NCBI RefSeq assembly: GCF_050943655.1
Contig: NZ_JBMNPQ010000027.1
Coordinates: 1-20,406 of the forward strand
Length of the DNA: 20,406 nt
Direction of reading: 5' to 3'
DNA from: Peptoniphilus_A sp050943655
Lineage (GTDB): Bacteria; Bacillota; Clostridia; Tissierellales; Peptoniphilaceae
Shown here: in pieces, positions 15,856 to 20,406 of the stretch
Layout of the letters: every line of letters begins with the position of its first letter
How positions within the stretch are numbered: position 1 is the first letter of the stretch
The notes under the pieces: model-generated
What the model was told of the DNA's origin: nothing
What the model saw: only the letters and a program-made list of their open reading frames with translations
The model's database searches: none
Translations under genes and position numbers: made by a program

Positions 15856-16650
15856 TTACATCTTTCTTTCGCGCCTAGATCTATCTAGTGGCATGTACTT
15901 CTTTTCTTTGTCGATTACTTCTTGTTTTAGCTCCACAATTTTTATTCCAGGATCTTCTCCCATGTCAAGAATAACCTTGCCGTTTGGCTCAACTACAAGA
16001 GAGTGAGCGTATGCATTTCTTGAAAGTCCCTCGTCGCGCGCCATTGCAGGTGTCACAATATAGACCTGATTATCAATTGCCCTAACTCTATTTAGAACAT
16101 GATAAGCGCTCTCTCCCGTTCTTAGTGAAAAAGTTGAAGGCACAAATATAGCCTCAGCTCCCAAGTTCTTTAGAGCTTCAAACATCTCATTAAATCTAAG
16201 GTCAAAGCAGATGGCAAGCCCAAAGTTTCCATACTCTGTTTCAAACACTCCAAGGCTTTTTCCTGCTGTAATCGTATCGGATTCGGAAAAACCTTCAATG
16301 TCGAAGAGATGAATTTTTGAATAGGCATGAATTTCTTCGCCCTCTCTATTAAAAACGAAGGCTCTGTTATAGACCTTATCTCCCTTTCTTATTGGAATAG
16401 ATCCACCAACTAAATAGACGTCGTTATCTATTGCGGCCTTTTGCATTGCAAGATAGCTTTTGCCCTTTTCTTCTTCAGCAAAAACTGGAAAATATGAATT
16501 TTGATAAGGGCAGTTCCACATCTCAGGAAGTGCAACTACATCTGCACCAAGTTCTGCGGCTCTTTTAACTTTATCGACCATATTGGCGATATTTTCATCT
16601 TTATCATCAGTCGCTTTTAGCTGTACAACTCCAACCTTAAAATCTTTCAT
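15856..16650 (-). CDS. Carbon-nitrogen hydrolase, Nit2/omega-amidase-like
   Basis: The 264-residue cytoplasmic enzyme belongs to the nitrilase superfamily, which hydrolyses C-N bonds through a Glu-Lys-Cys triad. The residues are E43 in ALPEMWNCPY, K112 in SKIHLFDIEG and C148 in LAICFDLRF. The motifs around them, particularly LPEMWNCPY and KIHLFDI, are closest to Nit2-type omega-amidases, which convert 2-oxoglutaramate or 2-oxosuccinamate to the oxo-acid and ammonia. The exact substrate is inferred from family similarity only. A GGGAGGAAAT ribosome site precedes the ATG. The gene begins 14 bases after uppP and is probably co-transcribed. Another small-amide substrate is possible. Confidence 0.9.
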   Translation of the reverse strand: MKDFKVGVVQLKATDDKDENIANMVDKVKRAAELGADVVALPEMWNCPYQNSYFPVFAEEEKGKSYLAMQKAAIDNDVYLVGGSIPIRKGDKVYNRAFVFNREGEEIHAYSKIHLFDIEGFSESDTITAGKSLGVFETEYGNFGLAICFDLRFNEMFEALKNLGAEAIFVPSTFSLRTGESAYHVLNRVRAIDNQVYIVTPAMARDEGLSRNAYAHSLVVEPNGKVILDMGEDPGIKIVELKQEVIDKEKKYMPLDRSRRERKM

Positions 16651-16664
16651 ATTTCCTCCCTAAA

Positions 16665-17537
16665 TCAAATAATATTAAAAATTCCGAGTATTAAAATTAA
16701 TGTACCAAGTATTATTCTGTAAATTCCAAATGGAATAAAGTCGTGTTGTCTAATATACCCCAAAAATTTCCTTATAACCACAATTGCAACGATATAAGAA
16801 ACTACTCCTCCAAGTATAATTAAAAACCATTGCCATGCACTTAGGGCAAAGCCCATTTTTATAATTTTAAGAGTTGTAGCTCCAAGCATTGTTGGAACTG
16901 CCAAGTAGAATGAAAACTTTGCAGCACTTGTTCTAGAACATCCAACGATCATCGCCCCAATTATTGTTGCAGCAGAACGTGAAGTTCCAGGAACCATTGC
17001 GAGACACTGAAAAAATCCGATGGCAAGGGCAGTCTTTAGTCCTATGTCATCAAGTGTTTCATATTTAAAAACTTTATTCTTATTTCTCTTTTCCATAATT
17101 ATAATTACAATTCCATAAAACACTAGAGCTATTGAAACTGTAGTTGTGTTGAAGAGATAGGCATCGATTAAATCGTCGAGCAAAAATCCAAATACTGCAG
17201 CAGGAAGAAATCCCACAATTATTTTTGCAATAAGACGCATTGTCGCCATGTCTCTATATTTAAATTTCTCTTTAAAGCTTAGAGAATTAAATTTTTCTTC
17301 ACCAATTTCCGGCACAAGTTTTTCCTTGGCAATTGGATTTATGTCGTAAAAATATAAGTAGACAACTGCCAAAATTGCGCCAAGCTGTATAATTACGTTA
17401 AAGGCGTTAGAAAATGCCTGTGGCTCAAGTGTTATAAATGAGTTTGCTATAATCAAATGTCCTGTTGATGATACAGGCAAAAACTCCGTAAGTCCTTCAA
17501 TAATTCCAAGTATAATAACTTTTAAAATATCTATCAT
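16665..17537 (-). CDS. uppP: Undecaprenyl-diphosphatase (bacitracin resistance protein)
   Basis: The 290-residue integral membrane enzyme removes a phosphate from undecaprenyl pyrophosphate, so that the lipid carrier can be reused for peptidoglycan and wall-polymer synthesis. The N-terminal EGLTEFLPVSSTGHL holds the E-x-x-x-E motif (E14, E18) and catalytic-region H27; PGTSRSAAT at about 183-191 is the second active-site motif. About eight hydrophobic helices are visible. An upstream ATG at 17552 would add five residues, but GGAGG lies five bases before the ATG at 17537, and the likely transcription start is downstream of 17552, so 17537 is chosen. Higher dosage of this family confers bacitracin tolerance. 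It is the first gene of an operon with the nitrilase-family gene. Confidence 0.96.
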   Translation of the reverse strand: MIDILKVIILGIIEGLTEFLPVSSTGHLIIANSFITLEPQAFSNAFNVIIQLGAILAVVYLYFYDINPIAKEKLVPEIGEEKFNSLSFKEKFKYRDMATMRLIAKIIVGFLPAAVFGFLLDDLIDAYLFNTTTVSIALVFYGIVIIIMEKRNKNKVFKYETLDDIGLKTALAIGFFQCLAMVPGTSRSAATIIGAMIVGCSRTSAAKFSFYLAVPTMLGATTLKIIKMGFALSAWQWFLIILGGVVSYIVAIVVIRKFLGYIRQHDFIPFGIYRIILGTLILILGIFNII

Positions 17538-17554
17538 ATCAACCTCCGTCATTT

Positions 17555-17563
17555 ATTATAACA
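17555..17563 (-). promoter_or_regulatory. Extended -10 promoter of uppP
   Basis: The minus strand reads TGTTATAAT. The predicted transcription start is about 10 bases before the start codon, giving a very short leader that holds only the ribosome site. This placement excludes the upstream ATG as the start. Confidence 0.6.
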
Positions 17564-17606
17564 TTTTTTTAAGATTATAAATAAAAGAACGGATTTTTTT
17601 GCATAG

Positions 17607-17632
17607 AAAAAGGAAGAACCAAAGTCCTTCCC
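17607..17632 (-). terminator. Intrinsic terminator of ahpCF
   Basis: On the minus strand GGAAGGAC-TTT-GGTTCTTCC forms an imperfect stem followed by TTTTT. It begins a few bases after the ahpF stop codon and separates this operon from uppP. Confidence 0.8.
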
Positions 17633-17638
17633 CATAGA

Positions 17639-19156
17639 TTATTTTCTCATTAAATAATTATATGTAGATAGTGCCGCCGTTGCACCACTACCCTCTGCAA
17701 TAACTATTTGTTTATATAGTGAGTCTGTGCAGTCACCTGCAGCATAAACTCCATCTATATTAGTCTCACCTGCGGCATTTGTGATTATCTCACCGCGTTC
17801 GTTTTTATCTAAATTTTTTGCCCAATCAGTTATCGGCACAAGTCCAACTTGTATGAAGCATCCTTCTATATCTTTTTTAATTAATTTCCCATTTTCACGA
17901 TCTTCATATTCAATACTTTCTACTTTTCCATTTCCTTTTAAAGCCGTCGTCCTTGCGTTTGTGATAACTTCTATATTTTTAATTTCCTTTAGTTTTTCTT
18001 GGAGCACATCATCTGCATTAAGATGCGGCAAAAATTCAAGTAAAATTACTTCTTCTGCCATATTTGAAAGGTCAATTGCAGACTCAACGCCTGAATTTCC
18101 TCCGCCAATTACGGCAACTCTTTTTCCTTTATAAAGTGGGCCGTCGCAATGTGTGCAGTAGCTTACTCCCTTGTTTCTAAATTCTATCTCTCCAGGAATT
18201 CCAATTAATTTCCACTTGGCACCAGTTGCAACTACAATAGTCCTTGCAGAAATTTCTCCACCATCAGTTTTAACTTTAAGTGGCGAGCCTGAGGCAATTT
18301 CAAGAGCTTCCACATCGTCATAAACTTTGACTTTGTATTCAGTAAGGTGACTTCTCACATCTTCCATATACTTTGGCCCTTCGGTGTATTTTATTCCCGT
18401 AATATTTTCGATTCCCAAAGTGTCCTCGACTTGTCCGCCAAAGTCCTTTGCAATTATTGCCACATCGAGTCCCTTTCTTGCAGCATAAATTGCAGAAGTT
18501 GCTCCTGCAACTCCTCCGCCAATAACGAGCATGTCAAGAGTCTTTAAGCTTTCAAAATTCTTCGCTGACTTTTCGCCAGTTAATTTGTCTAAAATTTTGT
18601 TTAGGCTTATTTTGCCGTTACTAAAACTCTCTCCATTTAGAGTTGTAGCAGGAACAGCCATGACTCCAATCTCTTCAACATAGTCGGTGAAAAAACTTCC
18701 ATCAACCATGGTGTGGCTTATTTTTGGATTTAAGACAGACATTATATTTAGTGCCTGTACAACTTCGGGACAGTTGTGACAAGTTAGACTTACCACAGTT
18801 TCAAAATTATATTCTTCGTCAATATTTTTGATTCTCTCGATTAATTTTTCATCAATTCTTGGAGTTCTTCCTCCAACTTGAAGCATTGCAAGTATAAAGG
18901 ACTCCAGCTCGTGTCCAAGGGGAACTCCCGCAAAAGTAATTCCACTTGCTATATCTGATGAAAGCATAAAGCTCGGTGTGAATTTTAATTTTTCTTCTTT
19001 TACAGAAATTTTGTCAGACAATTTTGCAATCTCTTCCACAAAATCTTCTAACTTTTTTGAATTTTCGCCTTCTCCTTTAGAAATAGAAATTACAACTTCC
19101 CTCTCGAGAAGTTGTAAATATCCTTTAACTTGTTCTATTAGCTTAGCATCAAGCAT
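17639..19156 (-). CDS. ahpF: Alkyl hydroperoxide reductase subunit F (NADH:peroxiredoxin oxidoreductase)
   Basis: The 505-residue flavoprotein passes electrons from NADH through FAD and two disulfides to AhpC. Residues 1-200 are the fused double-thioredoxin-fold domain with the CHNC motif (C126, C129). Residues ~205-505 are the thioredoxin-reductase-like part, with the FAD motif GGGVAG at 213-218, the active disulfide CTHC (C334, C337), the pyridine-nucleotide motif GGGNSG at 351-356, and GVYAAGDC near 469-476. Length and layout match AhpF rather than plain thioredoxin reductase, which lacks the N-terminal domain. The start overlaps the ahpC stop by one base (TAATG), so the two are translated as a coupled pair. 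Confidence 0.96.
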   Translation of the reverse strand: MLDAKLIEQVKGYLQLLEREVVISISKGEGENSKKLEDFVEEIAKLSDKISVKEEKLKFTPSFMLSSDIASGITFAGVPLGHELESFILAMLQVGGRTPRIDEKLIERIKNIDEEYNFETVVSLTCHNCPEVVQALNIMSVLNPKISHTMVDGSFFTDYVEEIGVMAVPATTLNGESFSNGKISLNKILDKLTGEKSAKNFESLKTLDMLVIGGGVAGATSAIYAARKGLDVAIIAKDFGGQVEDTLGIENITGIKYTEGPKYMEDVRSHLTEYKVKVYDDVEALEIASGSPLKVKTDGGEISARTIVVATGAKWKLIGIPGEIEFRNKGVSYCTHCDGPLYKGKRVAVIGGGNSGVESAIDLSNMAEEVILLEFLPHLNADDVLQEKLKEIKNIEVITNARTTALKGNGKVESIEYEDRENGKLIKKDIEGCFIQVGLVPITDWAKNLDKNERGEIITNAAGETNIDGVYAAGDCTDSLYKQIVIAEGSGATAALSTYNYLMRK

Positions 19157-19725
19157 TAAATTTTACCTACTAGGTCAAGACCTGGTGTCAAAACTTCACC
19201 TGATTCTTTCCATTTTGCTGGGCAAACTTGTCCAGGATTTTCGCGTACAAATTGAGCAGCTCTTAGCTTGTCATAAACTTGACTTGCATCTCTTCCGATT
19301 CCGTCTGCATTTATTTCTACAGTTTGAATAACTCCATCTGGATCGATGATAAATGTTGCTCTTTGTGCAACTCCGCCTTCTTCATCTAGTACATCGAAGT
19401 CGCGAGTAATTGTCTTGTGTGAGTCAGATAGCATTGTATATTCAAGTTTTCCAATTGCTTCTGAATTATCATGCCATGCCTTGTGAACAAAGTGTGAGTC
19501 CACAGACATTGAGTAAACTTCTGCACCAAGTTCTTGAAGTTTCGCGTATTGCTCTTGCATATCTTCAAGCTCAGTTGGGCATACGAAAGTAAAGTCTGCT
19601 GGATAGAATAGTAATACAGTCCACTTTCCTTCAAAATCTTTATTAGTTACTTCTACAAATTCTTCCTTCTTTGGATTGTATCCCATAGCTTTAAACTCTG
19701 GAATGTGCTTTCCTATTTGTGACAT
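19156..19725 (-). CDS. ahpC: Alkyl hydroperoxide reductase subunit C (2-Cys peroxiredoxin)
   Basis: The 189-residue typical 2-Cys peroxiredoxin reduces hydrogen peroxide and organic hydroperoxides. The peroxidatic cysteine is C49 in YPADFTFVCPTEL, the resolving cysteine is C168 in NPGQVCPAKW, and R122 in QRATF completes the active site. Length matches AhpC. The GGGAGGTATT ribosome site precedes the ATG. It is first in the operon with ahpF, which recycles it. A good promoter lies about 60 bases upstream, with a palindrome just after the predicted transcription start, so repression by a redox-responsive regulator is plausible. Confidence 0.97.
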   Translation of the reverse strand: MSQIGKHIPEFKAMGYNPKKEEFVEVTNKDFEGKWTVLLFYPADFTFVCPTELEDMQEQYAKLQELGAEVYSMSVDSHFVHKAWHDNSEAIGKLEYTMLSDSHKTITRDFDVLDEEGGVAQRATFIIDPDGVIQTVEINADGIGRDASQVYDKLRAAQFVRENPGQVCPAKWKESGEVLTPGLDLVGKI

Positions 19726-19760
19726 AATACCTCCCGTAAAATTATAAAATATTTTTGGTT

Positions 19761-19779
19761 GTTGATACTAAATATCAAC
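19761..19779. promoter_or_regulatory. Operator-like palindrome in the ahpC leader
   Basis: GTTGATA-CTAAA-TATCAAC is a perfect 7-bp inverted repeat with a 5-base spacer. It begins within a base or so of the predicted transcription start, the classic position for a repressor site. It does not match the canonical PerR box (TTATAATnATTATAA). Confidence 0.6.
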
Positions 19780-19786
19780 TGATACA

Positions 19787-19815
19787 AGTATAACATATAT
19801 TTTAATTTTTGAAAA
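19787..19815 (-). promoter_or_regulatory. Promoter of ahpCF
   Basis: The minus strand has TTTTCA (19810-19815), a 17-base spacer, and TATACT (19787-19792) extended by TGT. The predicted start of transcription is near 19780. A motif partly repeating the palindrome (TATCAGTTGGTTATC, about 19820-19834) lies just upstream of the -35. Confidence 0.6.
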
Positions 19816-20019
19816 CTGTTATCAGTTGGTTATCTATAACTATATCTTTATAAAAAATAAATGGAGATGAGTGGGGTGGAAAATAATATTTAATAAAATT
19901 TGTTTTAAAGATTGTGATGAAGAGGGGTTAAAGATTAAGTAGTTTTTTGGTTTTTATTTTATTTAATAGGGTTATTACATTAAATGAATTATAAATATAT
20001 TAAAATGCTTCAAAAATTA

Positions 20020-20223
20020 TTGGCACGGTAACGACCCATTTGAGTAATGAACCTCGCACTCATCATTCCGAGTGAGCAAAGCGAGGGATCTGCAACTTGT
20101 GGAGAAATAGAATCGTCGTCTAAAAAAGCCTAAGAGAGACTCCTTTACACAACTTGGTCAAGACGACAACACATCGCTCCCACAACTCTACAGATCCTTC
20201 GACGCGGAAAATAAATTTTCCTT
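20020..20223. repeat. Palindromic repeat cluster 3, truncated by an insertion sequence
   Basis: A plus-oriented arm (about 20059-20120) and a minus-oriented arm (about 20162-20223) form one two-armed palindrome. Relative to the copies at 5037-6012 the whole composite is inverted, including the flanking GGCACGGTAACGACCCATTTGAG, which matches AGGCACAGTAACTACC-like sequence near 5770-5795 read backwards. The right arm stops after AAATTTTCCTT, where other copies continue into GCTCAGGATGACG. The missing end coincides with the start of the IS3-family sequence. From 19840 to 20020 there is only AT-rich sequence in which I see nothing. Confidence 0.85.
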
Positions 20224-20406
20224 AAAGTGGTATACAAATTTAAAGAAAAAATAATGACAACTAATGACGCATATTCTTTTCTATCAAATATTCAATCGGC
20301 GTGATATATCCTATTGAACTATGAATCCTCTCATTATTGTAGTAATATATCCAATATTCTACTACTTTTCTATACTGTTCTTCGTTATAGTTTTTTGTAT
20401 ATCCTA
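20224..20406 (-). mobile_element. IS3-family insertion sequence, 3' end (continues past the window)
   Basis: The element begins at the break in the palindromic repeat, about 20224-20230, with a candidate terminal sequence TGGTATACAAATT. It contains the end of the transposase gene, transcribed inwards from the right. Only about 180 bases are in the window, so the other end and the target duplication cannot be seen. Confidence 0.8.
20261..20404 (-). CDS. IS3-family transposase, C-terminal fragment (partial at window edge)
   Basis: Only the last 47 residues are in the window, ending EKNMRH and a TAG stop. The segment YYNNERIHSSIGYITPIEYL is the conserved C-terminal signature of the integrase-core (rve_3) domain of IS3-family transposases. 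In these enzymes it follows the last acidic residue of the DDE triad, which lies outside the window. The frame is open to the window end, so this looks like an intact 3' end rather than a relic, but completeness cannot be judged. Many IS3 elements make the full enzyme from two reading frames by programmed frameshifting. Confidence 0.9.
   Translation of the reverse strand, partial: GYTKNYNEEQYRKVVEYWIYYYNNERIHSSIGYITPIEYLIEKNMRH

Noticed and set aside
17639..19156. Plain thioredoxin reductase (trxB)
   Set aside because: The ~200-residue N-terminal double thioredoxin-fold domain with CHNC and the direct coupling to ahpC identify AhpF.

Overview
This is a low-GC Gram-positive (Firmicutes-type) chromosomal segment. 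The AT-rich sequence, strong GGAGG ribosome sites, a V-type ATPase in the Enterococcus ntp order, AhpC/AhpF, UppP, and an S-layer-homology surface protein with a YSIRK-like signal all fit an anaerobic coccus of the Tissierellia/Peptoniphilaceae kind (Anaerococcus, Peptoniphilus, Finegoldia relatives). That placement is inference from gene content, not from a marker gene. Every convincing gene lies on the minus strand, so the window reads right to left. No RNA gene or CRISPR array was recognised.

Layout by coordinate. 1-1052 is gene-free: an AT-rich stretch, then palindromic repeats. 1053-2690 is a two-gene operon (ACT-domain protein, then PFL-family/UPF0210 protein). 2828-4774 is a secreted SLH surface protein with its own promoter and terminator. 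4815-6840 is about 2 kb without genes, packed with diverged copies of one repeat, including a ~345-bp tandem duplication and a strong bidirectional hairpin. 6860-15381 is a nine-gene V-ATPase operon, transcribed H-I-K-E-C-F-A-B-D. 15382-15855 holds its promoter, two inverted repeats, and a ~170-bp palindromic element lying within a duplicated terminator. 15856-17537 is uppP followed by a Nit2-like amidohydrolase. 17639-19725 is ahpC-ahpF. 19726-20406 holds the ahpC promoter with an operator-like palindrome, another palindromic repeat, and the 3' end of an IS3-family transposase that interrupts that repeat.

How the parts work together. The V-ATPase carries the complete Enterococcus hirae set of Na+ ligands in its rotor subunit (L61, T64, Q65, Q110, E139, plus Y68), so it is probably a sodium pump or a sodium-driven ATP synthase. 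AhpC and AhpF form a two-component peroxide-reducing system. UppP recycles the lipid carrier for wall synthesis, and the SLH protein is anchored to the wall.

The most distinctive non-coding feature is the repeat family. Two diverged arms meet across a ~50-bp linker to form one long imperfect palindrome of ~180-215 bp. The arm ends are conserved, while the segment inside each arm varies and often forms its own small hairpin. Single arms are scattered in tandem. This looks like a miniature, non-coding mobile or structural element.
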